Assembly: GCF_030291075.1 (NCBI RefSeq) | Contig: NZ_CP127407.1 | Coordinates: 3,780,001-3,844,000, forward strand | DNA from: Stenotrophomonas sp. 57 | GTDB taxonomy: Bacteria > Pseudomonadota > Gammaproteobacteria > Xanthomonadales > Xanthomonadaceae | Length of the DNA: 64,000 nucleotides | Direction of reading: 5' to 3' | Part shown: piece after piece, positions 8,732 through 18,215 of the stretch | How the letters are laid out: every line of letters begins with the position of its first letter | Position numbering within the stretch: the stretch's first letter is position 1 | Notes under the pieces: generated by a model | Told to the model about the DNA's origin: nothing | Databases searched by the model: none | What the model saw: only the letters and a program-made list of their open reading frames with translations | Made by a program: the position numbers and the translations under genes

Positions 8732-8869
8732 TCAGTACTGCTTCCCGCCCGACGCCCCCTCGCGCTGCAACGATTGACGGCGCGCCGTGCCGAACGGGCC
8801 GCCATTGTGCAGGCCGATTACGACAAGTCCATTGATCAGGATCAACGCGGCGTAAAAGTGTGAACTCAT
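8732..8869 (-). CDS. Candidate 45-residue membrane peptide
   Basis: A short open frame starting ATG at 8869 encodes MSSHFYAALILINGLVVIGL followed by a polar, basic tail ending GGKQY. The first 25 residues form one plausible transmembrane helix. No good ribosome binding site is seen, but an AT-rich stretch lies just upstream. Codon third positions are mostly G or C like the neighbours. I do not recognise a family. The frame is short enough to be chance, so this is a candidate only. Confidence 0.35.
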   Translation of the reverse strand: MSSHFYAALILINGLVVIGLHNGGPFGTARRQSLQREGASGGKQY

Positions 8870-9093
8870 TAACAATTTTTATGGACTTTGGTCGGTGGGC
8901 AGGCATGCGCGCGTTGTTGTGAGAACGCTTCCACAACAGGCGTTGCGCAGAGTCAGGAAGGTTCCAGCCGACGGCGCAGCCCCTCGTGAGTGCCCGCGAG
9001 AAGCAATTCACGGGTGGGGCCGGGTGCCGAGCGCGTTCCCCCACGGAAAGAAAAGAAAATTCAAAAGCGGGTCGCGGCGCTGCGCTTGCTCGT

Positions 9094-9117
9094 GAGCCGA
9101 GCATGGCTCGGCTCTAC
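9094..9117. repeat. SMAG palindrome
   Basis: Inverted GTAG-type unit (reads GTAGAGCCGAGCC on the minus strand, ATGCTCGGCTC on the other arm). The rest of 8870-9190 shows pyrimidine-rich tracts (9148-9180) but no convincing gene. Confidence 0.75.
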
Positions 9118-9192
9118 AGGAGGCAATGAAGCAACCGGCCAAGCTGCTTTTGCCTTTGATCTTCTTTTTCTTCTCCGTGGATGGAGAACACC

Positions 9193-9308
9193 CGTGAACT
9201 GTCAGGGGCCGGGTGGGTGGGTAGTGCGGGGTGTCCGCGGCATGGATGCCGCGGCCAAGCCCCCATGGAGGGGTTTACGGCGTCCCCGCACGACCCACCC
9301 ACCCGGCC
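9193..9308. repeat. Long structured element, copy 1
   Basis: Outer stem: 9207-9221 pairs with 9294-9308 (15 bp perfect), then 9224-9231 with 9284-9291 (8 bp), separated by a 2x2 internal loop. Inside are a hairpin at 9235-9254 (CCGCGGCA arms) and a smaller one at about 9260-9273 (CCCC/GGGG). It is preceded by GTGAACTGTCA, a prefix shared with copy 2 at 48351-48467. It lies about 70 nt past the stop of the second rodA gene. No protein is suggested. Type and function are unknown to me. Confidence 0.75.
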
Positions 9309-9378
9309 AGCCCTCAGCAATCCGGCTTTAAGCGACCAGCCCAACCACCCACGAGGGGCTGCGCCGTTGGCTGGAAAC

Positions 9379-10473
9379 CTATCCTCCGTGCACGGGCCGG
9401 TGCCCCCGCACCGCCATCACCAACCCGATACCCGCCAGCAGCGACACCGCCGAGGTGCCGCCATAGCTGATCAACGGCATCGGGATGCCCACCACCGGCA
9501 GCAGCCCGGAAATCATCCCGCCATTCACCAGTACATAGACGAAGAACGCCAACCCCAGGCTGCCGGCCAGCAACCGCGCGTGCGTGTCGCGCGCATGCAC
9601 CGCGATCCACAGGCAGCGCCCGACCACGAACAGGTACAACGCGAACACGGTCGCCACGCCGATCCAGCCGAACTCTTCGGCCAGCACCGAGAACGCAAAG
9701 TCCGTGGTGTACTCGGGCAGGAAATCCAGCGTGGCCTGCGTGCCCTGCCCCCAGCCACGCCCCTGCCAACCACCGGAACCGATCGCGATGCGCGACTGCA
9801 GGATGTTCCAACCGGTGCCGAGCGGATCCGCCGCAGGGTCGAGAAAGGTCAGCACGCGATCCTTCTGGTACTGCCGCAGCAGGCCGAACCAGGCCAGTGG
9901 CGCAGCCACCGCCAGGCCTGTCGCGCCGGTGGCCACCCAACCCCAGTGCAACCCGGCCAACAGCAGCGCGAACACGCCGCTGGCGGTGACCAGCGTGGCG
10001 GTACCGAGGTTGGGTTGCAGCAGGATCAGCACCGCCGGTACGCCGATCAGCACGGCGGCGATCAGTACGGTGCGCGCCGACGGTGGCAGCGGTTGCCGAT
10101 GCAGGTACCAGGCCATCATCAACGGCAGGCTGAGTTTCAGCAGCTCGGACGGCTGCAGGTAGAACACGCCCAGATTGAGCCAGCGCTGCCCGTACTTGCC
10201 GGTACCGATCACATACACCGCCATCAGCGGCAGCATCGACAGCGCATAGATTGCCGGCGTCCACGCGCGCAGGCGTGGCAGCGAAACACGCGACAACGCC
10301 CACATCGCGGCCAGGCCACCGGCGAATCGCGCCGCCTGCCCGGCCACCGGACCGGACACGCTGTGCAGCACCGCCAGGCCCGCCGCCATCAGGATCAACA
10401 GCGCGGCCAGCAACGGCAGATCAATCGTGCGCACGGCCTCACGGCAGCCGCCAAGCAGTCGTTTCCATTCCAC
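9379..10473 (-). CDS. Second RodA/FtsW-family (SEDS) glycosyltransferase
   Basis: A 364-residue polytopic SEDS protein, peptidoglycan polymerase family, and a close paralogue of the rodA just upstream. Shared blocks include GTGKYGQRWL, QPSELLKLSLPLMMAWYLH, TTDFAFSVLAEEFGW and the C-terminal LISYGGTSAVSLLAG with the conserved Ser-Tyr-Gly-Gly. The start is GTG at 10473. It is separated from rodA by a SMAG dimer and not by an operon-type junction, so it may be expressed on its own. There is no partner PBP gene next to it. A specialised or backup elongation polymerase is inferred. Confidence 0.88.
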   Translation of the reverse strand: MEWKRLLGGCREAVRTIDLPLLAALLILMAAGLAVLHSVSGPVAGQAARFAGGLAAMWALSRVSLPRLRAWTPAIYALSMLPLMAVYVIGTGKYGQRWLNLGVFYLQPSELLKLSLPLMMAWYLHRQPLPPSARTVLIAAVLIGVPAVLILLQPNLGTATLVTASGVFALLLAGLHWGWVATGATGLAVAAPLAWFGLLRQYQKDRVLTFLDPAADPLGTGWNILQSRIAIGSGGWQGRGWGQGTQATLDFLPEYTTDFAFSVLAEEFGWIGVATVFALYLFVVGRCLWIAVHARDTHARLLAGSLGLAFFVYVLVNGGMISGLLPVVGIPMPLISYGGTSAVSLLAGIGLVMAVRGHRPVHGG

Positions 10474-10528
10474 GCGGGCACGGTAGCAATGCGTGCTTGC
10501 GTGAAGCTGTCAGCGCGGCGCCGCATTT

Positions 10529-10594
10529 GTAGAGTCGAGCCATGCTCGACTGCTTTTCATACAGCAGAAGCAGCCGAGCATGGCTCAGCTCTAC
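10529..10594. repeat. Inverted SMAG dimer between the two rodA genes
   Basis: GTAGAGTCGAGCC unit at 10529-10552 faces an inverted unit ending GCTCTAC at 10572-10594, so the pair can fold into one long hairpin. It may end transcription from rodA or stabilise its 3' end. Confidence 0.75.
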
Positions 10595-10621
10595 AAGAAT
10601 CAGGAGCAGGAAGCGCGGCGG

Positions 10622-11734
10622 CTAGCCGTAGCCGCCGTGCACCGGGTTGTGGCTGCGCACCGCCATCACCAGGCCGAAGCCGGCCAGCAGCGATACGGCC
10701 GAGGTGCCGCCGTAGCTGATCAGCGGCATCGGCACGCCCACCACCGGCAACAAGCCGGAAATCATCCCGCCGTTCACCAGCACGTAGACGAAGAACGCCA
10801 GGCCGGTGGCACCGGCCAGCAGGCGCGAATACGAATCGCGCGACTGGCTGGCAATCCACAGGCAACGCCCGATCACCACCAGGTACAGGGTCAGCACCAG
10901 GGCCACACCCATCCAGCCGAACTCCTCGCTCAGCACAGAGAACGCGAAGTCGGTGGTCTGCTCGGGAATGAAGTTCAGGTGCGACTGCGAGCCTTCGCCC
11001 CAGCCCTTGCCATCGAAGCCGCCGGAGCCGATCGCGATCTTCGACTGGATGATGTTCCAGCCGGCCCCCAGCGCATCCATCTCCGGGTCCAGGAACATCA
11101 TGATGCGGTCCTTCTGGTAAGGCCGCAGCAGCCAGAACCAGGCCACCGGCGCAACCGCGGCCACGCCGCCCACGCCCAGGCCGACCCACCACCACGGCAG
11201 GCCCGCCAGCAGCAGCACGAACACGCCGCTGGCGGCGATCAGCACGCCGGTACCGAAGTCCGGCTGCAGCATCACCAGGCCGGTCGGCACGCCGATGATG
11301 ACCAAGGCCACCAGCACCGTGTTGAAGCGCGGCGGCAGCGGCATCTTGTGCAGGTACCAGGCCACCATCATCGGCAGGCTGACCTTCAGCAGCTCGGCCG
11401 GCTGCAGGTAGAAGAACTTCAGGTCCAGCCACTGCCGGCCGTACTTGCCGGTGCCGAGCACGAACACCGCCAGCAGCGGAATCATCGAGATCGCATAGAT
11501 CATCGGCGTGGCTGAGCGGATGCGCAGGATCGGCACCCGAGAGATACCCCACAGTGCCGCCATGCCCACCGCGAAACGCGCGCCCTGGGCCATCACCAGG
11601 CCATCGCCACCGGCGCTCTTCAACGTGGCCAGGCCGATCACCATCAGCGCGCCCAGGGCCAGGCACAGCACCCAGTCCAGCGTGCTGAAGAAGCGGCGCA
11701 GCATGTCGCCGGCCCAGCGCAGGAACACTTTCAT
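10622..11734 (-). CDS. rodA: Rod-shape SEDS glycosyltransferase RodA
   Basis: Ten-helix SEDS peptidoglycan glycosyltransferase of the elongasome (370 residues), working with PBP2. Signature blocks are GTGKYGRQWLDL, PAELLKVSLPMMVAWYLH, TTDFAFSVLSEEFGWMG and LISYGGTSAVSLL. The ATG at 11734 overlaps the mrdA stop by 4 nt, so PBP2 and RodA are translationally coupled, as expected for the mrdAB pair. Confidence 0.97.
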   Translation of the reverse strand: MKVFLRWAGDMLRRFFSTLDWVLCLALGALMVIGLATLKSAGGDGLVMAQGARFAVGMAALWGISRVPILRIRSATPMIYAISMIPLLAVFVLGTGKYGRQWLDLKFFYLQPAELLKVSLPMMVAWYLHKMPLPPRFNTVLVALVIIGVPTGLVMLQPDFGTGVLIAASGVFVLLLAGLPWWWVGLGVGGVAAVAPVAWFWLLRPYQKDRIMMFLDPEMDALGAGWNIIQSKIAIGSGGFDGKGWGEGSQSHLNFIPEQTTDFAFSVLSEEFGWMGVALVLTLYLVVIGRCLWIASQSRDSYSRLLAGATGLAFFVYVLVNGGMISGLLPVVGVPMPLISYGGTSAVSLLAGFGLVMAVRSHNPVHGGYG

Positions 11735-13806
11735 CGGGCGGGCTCCGCAACCGTCGGGCGTGGCGTGGCCGGCAGTGCGGCAGCGGCCGGCGCGCCCGGC
11801 TGCGGCACAGGGGCCGGTTCGGGCGTGGGTGCCCCCACCTGCACCGGGTGTTCGCCCAGCTGCGCGGCCGCCAGGTCACCGGCCTGGCGTGCGCCGGCGT
11901 CTTCGTTGTCGAACGCGGTGGCGCCGATGGCGGTGGTGCCACGCTCGCTGTCCAGCGGCTGCATGCCTTCGGGCATCTTGCCCAGCAGGTAGGCGTCGAA
12001 CACCTTGCGTGCGATCGGCGCAGCAGCCGAACCACCGTAACCGCCACCTTCCACAGCCACCGCGATCGCGATAACCGGGTTTTCGACCGGCGCGAAGCCG
12101 ACGAACAGCGCGCGGTGGCGCAGGTGCATCGGCAGGCTCTTCGGGTTCACGGCTGCGGTGCCCTTGCGGCTGATGACCTGCGCGGTACCGGTCTTGCCGG
12201 CCATCACGTACGGCGCACCGACCGCCACGCGCCAGCCGCTGCCGCCGGGCCGCATGGTCGCCATCATGCCCTCGCGCACCGCCTGCACGTTGTTGGGGTT
12301 GGGGCTGACCGGCTTGCTCTCCCCGGGCGGCGTCGCCGTCCAGTCGCTGTCGAAACCGTCGCGCTGCTGGATCACCAGGTGCGGGGTGCGCAGCTGGCCG
12401 TCGGCCAGGCCGCTGACACCGCGCGCCAGCTGCAGCGGCGTGACCTTCCAGTCACCCTGGCCGATGCTGATGTTGACCGTATCGCCGGGGTACCAGGCTT
12501 CCTTGCGGCTCTTCCGCTTGTAGGCCGGCGACGGCAGGATGCCGCCGATCTCGCCCGTAAGGTCGATACCGGTCGGCTGGCCGAAGCCGTAGTACTCCAT
12601 GTAATGGTCGAAGCGCTCGATGCCCAGGTCCAGCGCCAGCTTGTAGTAATAGGTGTTGACCGACTCGGCGATGGACTTGCGCAGGTCGGTCCAGCCGTGG
12701 CCGCCGCGATGCGCATCACCCCAGCCACGGCTGGTGCCGGGCAGGTAGAACATGCCGGTGGACAGCACCTTGTCTTCCGGGCGGCGCACGCCCGAGTCCA
12801 GGCCGGCCAGGCCGATCAGCGGCTTCAGCGTGGAACCGGGAGCGACACCACCGAGTACCAGGCGGTTGAACTGTGGCCGCGACGGGTTCTCGTTCAGCGC
12901 TTTGAAGTCGGCATGGGAAATGCCGTTGACGAACAGGTTGGGGTCGTAGGACGGCAGGCTGACCATCGCCAGCACTTCACCGGTGCGCGGATCCATCGCC
13001 ACCGCCGAGCCTTCCTGATCGCCGAAGGCGGCCACCATGGCGCGCTGCAGGTCGGCGTCGATCGACAGCCGCAGGTCGGCGCCGGACTGCGCGGCCACCC
13101 GGCCGATGGTGCGGATGGCACGGCCCTGCACGTTGGTCTCGACCTGCTCGTAGCCGACCTTGCCGCGGAGCTGCTGCTCGTAATAGCGCTCCAGCCCGGA
13201 CTTGCCGATGTGGGTCAGCGCGGCATTGCCCTCGCCGAGGATCTCCAGATCCTTGTCGTCGACGCGGCCGACGTAGCCGATGATGTGCGCGAACAGATCG
13301 CCGTATGGATAACGCCGGGTCAGGTAAGGCTCCAGCTCGACGCCGGGGAAGCGCCAGCGGTCGACGGCGAAGCGCGCCATCTCCTCGTCGCTCATGCGCA
13401 GCTTCAGCGTGACCGGCAGGAACTTGCGGCGCGCCTTGCGCGACTTGTTGAACGCTTCCAGCTCTTCCGGGCTGATGCTGATGATCTTCGCCAGCCCTTC
13501 CAGGGTGGCGTCCATGTCCTTGACCTTGTCCGGGGTCACGTCCAGGCGGAACGCTGGCACGTTCTCGGCCAGCAGGCGACCGTTGCGGTCGTAGATCATG
13601 CCGCGCCCGGGCACCACCGGCCGCGGCTTGATGCGGTTGGCTTCCGAGCGCGTGGCGTAGACGTCGTGGTCAAGCACCTGCAGCTTGAAGTACCAACCGC
13701 CCAGGCCCAGCAGGCAGACCAGCACGCCCAGGAAACCCAGCGCCGCACGGCGGCGGAACTGTTCGGCTTCCGCGTGCGGATTCTTGACCTGGCGGCGCGG
13801 GATCAT
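11731..13806 (-). CDS. mrdA: Penicillin-binding protein 2 (elongasome transpeptidase)
   Basis: Class B PBP that cross-links lateral-wall peptidoglycan, target of mecillinam. The 691 residues comprise a basic cytoplasmic tail, one membrane helix (about 21-40), the dimerisation/pedestal region and the transpeptidase domain with STLK (325-328), SVN (382-384) and KTG (538-540). The last 60 or so residues are a Pro/Ala-rich tail not found in short homologues. It follows mreD by 3 nt and overlaps rodA. Confidence 0.97.
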   Translation of the reverse strand: MIPRRQVKNPHAEAEQFRRRAALGFLGVLVCLLGLGGWYFKLQVLDHDVYATRSEANRIKPRPVVPGRGMIYDRNGRLLAENVPAFRLDVTPDKVKDMDATLEGLAKIISISPEELEAFNKSRKARRKFLPVTLKLRMSDEEMARFAVDRWRFPGVELEPYLTRRYPYGDLFAHIIGYVGRVDDKDLEILGEGNAALTHIGKSGLERYYEQQLRGKVGYEQVETNVQGRAIRTIGRVAAQSGADLRLSIDADLQRAMVAAFGDQEGSAVAMDPRTGEVLAMVSLPSYDPNLFVNGISHADFKALNENPSRPQFNRLVLGGVAPGSTLKPLIGLAGLDSGVRRPEDKVLSTGMFYLPGTSRGWGDAHRGGHGWTDLRKSIAESVNTYYYKLALDLGIERFDHYMEYYGFGQPTGIDLTGEIGGILPSPAYKRKSRKEAWYPGDTVNISIGQGDWKVTPLQLARGVSGLADGQLRTPHLVIQQRDGFDSDWTATPPGESKPVSPNPNNVQAVREGMMATMRPGGSGWRVAVGAPYVMAGKTGTAQVISRKGTAAVNPKSLPMHLRHRALFVGFAPVENPVIAIAVAVEGGGYGGSAAAPIARKVFDAYLLGKMPEGMQPLDSERGTTAIGATAFDNEDAGARQAGDLAAAQLGEHPVQVGAPTPEPAPVPQPGAPAAAALPATPRPTVAEPAR

Positions 13807-13809
13807 GGC

Positions 13810-14295
13810 TCAGCGCCCGCGCTTGCCGAAACGCACTGCGTCCAGCAGCACGAACACCAGCGGCCACAGGCCCATGCCCAGCAAGGGCGCCCACCAGTAC
13901 GACCACGGCAGGGTCGGCTCGCCCACCAGGATATGCACCAGTGCGCTGACGATGCGATCGTTGAACAGCAGGCCACCGATGGCCAGCATCTGCTGCGACA
14001 TCGGGAAGAAGCGGATGCGGGCGCGGAAACGCTGCAGGATGAAGGCCAGCATCACCAGCCGCAGCGCCTGTTCGCCGAGCACGCCGCCGTACAGCAGGTC
14101 GGCCACCACGCCACTGGCGAAAGCGATGCCCAGGCCGACGCGCTCGGGCGTCTCGATCACCCAGTACGCCAGCACCAGCGCCAGCCAGTACGGGCGCAGC
14201 GGCTGCAGCAACGCAGGCAGCGGCAGCAGGCCCAGCAGCAGGGCCACCACCAGGCTGGCCGGCAGCACCCACGGGTTGTCGCGCAGGCGGCTCAT
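13810..14295 (-). CDS. mreD: Rod shape-determining protein MreD
   Basis: Small polytopic inner-membrane protein (161 residues, about five hydrophobic segments) of the elongasome. The sequence is typical of MreD, e.g. RPYWLALVLAYWVIETPERV, with the family's weak conservation. The ATG at 14295 overlaps the mreC stop by 4 nt. Position between mreC and mrdA makes the call firm. Confidence 0.95.
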   Translation of the reverse strand: MSRLRDNPWVLPASLVVALLLGLLPLPALLQPLRPYWLALVLAYWVIETPERVGLGIAFASGVVADLLYGGVLGEQALRLVMLAFILQRFRARIRFFPMSQQMLAIGGLLFNDRIVSALVHILVGEPTLPWSYWWAPLLGMGLWPLVFVLLDAVRFGKRGR

Positions 14296-15392
14296 CGCTG
14301 GGCCTCTGCCGCGGGCGGGGGCGGTTCAGTCGGTTGCGGCACGGTTGACGCGGCCTCGGCTGGCGATGGGGCCGGCGGCGCGGCCTGGCGGCGCGCGTTG
14401 GTCGCAGCCGGGGTCGCCGTTGCAGGCGCAGGCGTTGCCACCGCCGAAGCCGGGGCCGCAGTGGGCGATGTGGCCGCCGGTACAGCAGCACCGGTGGCCG
14501 GGCCACCCGGAGCGTCGGCTTCCAGCTGCAGGCGCAACTCCGGCGGAATGCGGATCGCTGCACCCGGGCGCAGCAGCAGCACATCGCGGCCGCGGTCCAG
14601 CTGGGCAGCCGGCTTCAGTTCGCCGACCAGGAAGGCATGGGTGTCGTCCGGGCGCAGGCCGGTGATGGTGCCGACCGGGAAGCCCGCCGGGAAGCGGCCA
14701 CCGAGGCCGGAGGTGACGATCTCATCGCCCACTTCCACGCCGGCGCTGAGCGGGATGTCGCGCAGCTCCAGCGTGTCGCCGCGGCCGTAGACGATCAGGC
14801 GCACGCCGTTGCGGGCCACGGTGACCGGCACCGCGTGGTCAGGGTCGGTCAGCAGCAGCACGGTGGAGGTACCACCTGTGACGCTGATCACCTGCCCCAT
14901 CAGGCCACCAGCGTCGATCACCGCCTGGCCGACGTGCACGCCTTCGCGGCTGCCGGCGTCGAGCACCAGGCGCTGCTTCACCGGGTCCAGGTCGATGTCC
15001 AGGATCGGCGCCAGCTGCACGTCCAGGCCACTGCGCTCGGCCACGTTCAGCAGTTCGCGCAGCTGGGCGTTGTCCAGCGCAGCGGTCTGCAGACGGGTCA
15101 GGCGCGCGTTGGCCAGCAGCAGCTGGTTGCGCAGTTCACGGTTCTCGGTGACCAGCTGGGTATGGCTGGCCGCGGAATCCTTGACCTGGTTGCCGAGCTT
15201 GCCGGGCAGGCCGGCAAGCGCCCACACAGGCTGCACCAGGCTGTTGGCCTGCTCACGCAGGCGCGCCAGCCAGCCGGCCTGGTCGTCAAGGACGATCAGG
15301 GTGATGGCCAGCGCGAGGTAGGCCAGCAACCGCAGGGGGCTGGCGGCATCACCGGATCGGGAGGCAACGGGAGGACCGGCGTAGGGCGGCAC
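14292..15392 (-). CDS. mreC: Rod shape-determining protein MreC
   Basis: Bitopic inner-membrane protein that links cytoplasmic MreB to periplasmic PBP2. The 366 residues show one N-terminal membrane helix (about 20-38), a coiled-coil region with AASHTQLVTENRELRNQLLL, and beta-rich domains. The last 75 residues form an Ala/Pro/Thr-rich tail, longer than in E. coli MreC. The start is GTG at 15392. The 121-nt gap to mreB contains a GGCCCGCC stem-loop (15451-15471) without T-run, which may tune expression relative to mreB. Confidence 0.95.
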   Translation of the reverse strand: MPPYAGPPVASRSGDAASPLRLLAYLALAITLIVLDDQAGWLARLREQANSLVQPVWALAGLPGKLGNQVKDSAASHTQLVTENRELRNQLLLANARLTRLQTAALDNAQLRELLNVAERSGLDVQLAPILDIDLDPVKQRLVLDAGSREGVHVGQAVIDAGGLMGQVISVTGGTSTVLLLTDPDHAVPVTVARNGVRLIVYGRGDTLELRDIPLSAGVEVGDEIVTSGLGGRFPAGFPVGTITGLRPDDTHAFLVGELKPAAQLDRGRDVLLLRPGAAIRIPPELRLQLEADAPGGPATGAAVPAATSPTAAPASAVATPAPATATPAATNARRQAAPPAPSPAEAASTVPQPTEPPPPAAEAQR

Positions 15393-15513
15393 GGCAACGA
15401 TTCAACTGGCAGAAGGCGGGAGGGAAACACGCGGGCGCCCCGCCGGTGCCGGCCCGCCATGACGGCGGGCCGCACCCCGGAAGGGCGCGGCGGGCAGGAA
15501 CGGCCGGGACGGC

Positions 15514-16671
<1,158 letters not shown>

Positions 16672-16843
16672 CTAGCTGAACCCGCGTCTTGACAGGCTTT
16701 CGGCCGGATCGGGCATCACCCGGTTCTGGCCCTGAGCGGCACCAGCGGGTAACCTTTGCGCCGTCGGGCGCCCAAGGGCGCCGTTTGCTTGCCCGCCGAA
16801 CCGGGCCGGCCCACCCCAAAATTCACCGCATAGGCTTACATCG

Positions 16844-17782
16844 ATGTCCGCTCTGATCTGTGGTTCTCTTGCCTTCGACACCATCATGGTGTTTCCGGAC
16901 CAGTTCAAGAATCACATCCTGCCGGACAAGGTGCACATCCTGAACGTGTCGTTCCTGGTCCCGCGCATGCGCCGCGAGTTCGGCGGCTGCGCCGGCAACA
17001 TCGCCTACAACCTGCACCTGCTGGGCGGCCAGCCGATCCCGATGGGCACCGTCGGCTCGGACTTCGGCCCGTACCGCGAGTACTTCGAAGGCCTGGGCAT
17101 CGACCTGTCGCGCGTGCGCGTGATCGATGAGCTGTTTACCCCGCAGGCGTTCATCACCACCGACCACGACAACAACCAGATCACCGCCTTCCACCCGGGC
17201 GCGATGATGCGTTCCTACGAGAACCACGTGCGCGGCGTGCCGGGCGTGACCCTGGGCCTGGTCGGGCCGGACGGCCGCGAAGGCATGATCCAGAACGCGC
17301 AGGAATTCCACGAAGACGGCATCCCGTTCATCTTCGACCCGGGCCAGGCCATGCCGCTGTTCAACGGCCCGGAGCTGCGCGCCTTCATCGACCAGGCCGA
17401 CTACGTGGTGGTGAACGACTACGAGTCGAACCTGCTGCAGGAGCGCACCGGCTGGGACGAGAAGGAGATCGTCAGCCGGGTCAAGGCCTACATCACCACC
17501 CGTGGCCCGAAGGGCGCGGTCATCCACACCCCGGAAAAGAGCTACGACATCCCGCCGGCGCACGAGCGCCGCGTGGTCGACCCGACCGGCTGTGGCGACG
17601 CTTTCCGCGCCGGCCTGATCTACGGCATCCAGAAGGGCTACGACTGGCTGACCATCGGCCGCATGGGCAACCTGATGGGCGCACTGAAGGTCGAGCACCC
17701 GGGCACGCAGAACCAGCGTTTCACCTTTGATGAGTTCAACGAGCAGTTCAAGCAGCAGTTCGGTTACGCGCTGAGCGCGTAA
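16844..17782 (+). CDS. PfkB-family carbohydrate/nucleoside kinase
   Basis: A 312-residue ribokinase-fold kinase. The N-terminal Gly-rich segment (REFGGCAGNIAYNLHLLG), the mid NDYESNL motif and the C-terminal DPTGCGDAFRAGL, carrying the catalytic Asp, define the PfkB family. The closest look-alikes are adenosine/ribokinase-type enzymes; the substrate cannot be told from sequence. It stands alone between the divergent mreB operon and a repeat region. A TAGGCT box lies 7 nt before the ATG, with no clear -35 box. Confidence 0.88.
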   Translation: MSALICGSLAFDTIMVFPDQFKNHILPDKVHILNVSFLVPRMRREFGGCAGNIAYNLHLLGGQPIPMGTVGSDFGPYREYFEGLGIDLSRVRVIDELFTPQAFITTDHDNNQITAFHPGAMMRSYENHVRGVPGVTLGLVGPDGREGMIQNAQEFHEDGIPFIFDPGQAMPLFNGPELRAFIDQADYVVVNDYESNLLQERTGWDEKEIVSRVKAYITTRGPKGAVIHTPEKSYDIPPAHERRVVDPTGCGDAFRAGLIYGIQKGYDWLTIGRMGNLMGALKVEHPGTQNQRFTFDEFNEQFKQQFGYALSA

Positions 17783-17822
17783 GCCGAACTGCCCGCGCAT
17801 CTGCTCGGTGGGTGTCGACCTT

Positions 17823-17998
17823 GGCCGGCACTACCGGGACCTCCGACCGGCACGTTGCCTGCGCTGTGTAGAGCCGAGCCCATGCTCGGCTCGCACGCGC
17901 CAGCGCGATCTGACCGGAGAGCAGCCGAGCGTGGGCTCGGCTCCACATCGTCAGCCGCCCGGCCAGGCCGCCAGCAACGCTCGGCAATCGGCGAGCTG
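17823..17998. repeat. Duplicated segment, copy A (relic of HAD gene 3' end)
   Basis: This segment repeats 18041-18215 at an offset of about 217 nt. Shared blocks include ACCGGCACGTTGC and GCGCCAGCGCGATCTGACCG (17897-17916). Its right end, read on the minus strand, encodes ADCRALLAAW followed by a stop, identical to ten residues near the C-terminus of the HAD phosphatase. SMAG units are embedded in it. Confidence 0.75.
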
Positions 17999-18005
17999 TG
18001 CCCTG

Positions 18006-18052
18006 GTAGGTGTCGACCTTGGTCGACACTGCCGGCCAGCGGCCGGCACTAC
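18006..18052. repeat. SMAG dimer
   Basis: GTAGGTGTCGACC unit faces an inverted unit ending GGCCGGCACTAC, within the duplicated region. A further GTAGAGCCGAGCC unit with its partner lies at 18086-18162. Confidence 0.7.
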
Positions 18053-18215
18053 CGGAATTTCTCACCGGCACGTTGCATGCGCTCCGTAGAGCCGAGCCAT
18101 GCTCGGCTTGCGCGCGCCAGCGCGATCTGACCGCAGAGTAGCCGAGCGTGGGCTCGGCTCTACACGGTCATGCGGCCTGCCAGGCAGCCAGCAAGGCGCG
18201 GCAATCAGCGAAATG
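18041..18215. repeat. Duplicated segment, copy B (includes HAD gene 3' end)
   Basis: Functional counterpart of copy A. It covers the last 15 or so codons of the HAD gene plus about 125 nt of downstream SMAG-containing sequence. See the copy A entry for shared blocks. Confidence 0.75.

Noticed and set aside
11848..14790. 980-codon plus-strand frame over mrdA, mreD and mreC
   Set aside because: Antisense shadow; the minus strand carries all PBP2 and Mre motifs.
17783..18167. CRISPR-like array in the repeat-rich region
   Set aside because: The repeats are palindromic SMAG units and a single local duplication, without regular spacers or cas genes.
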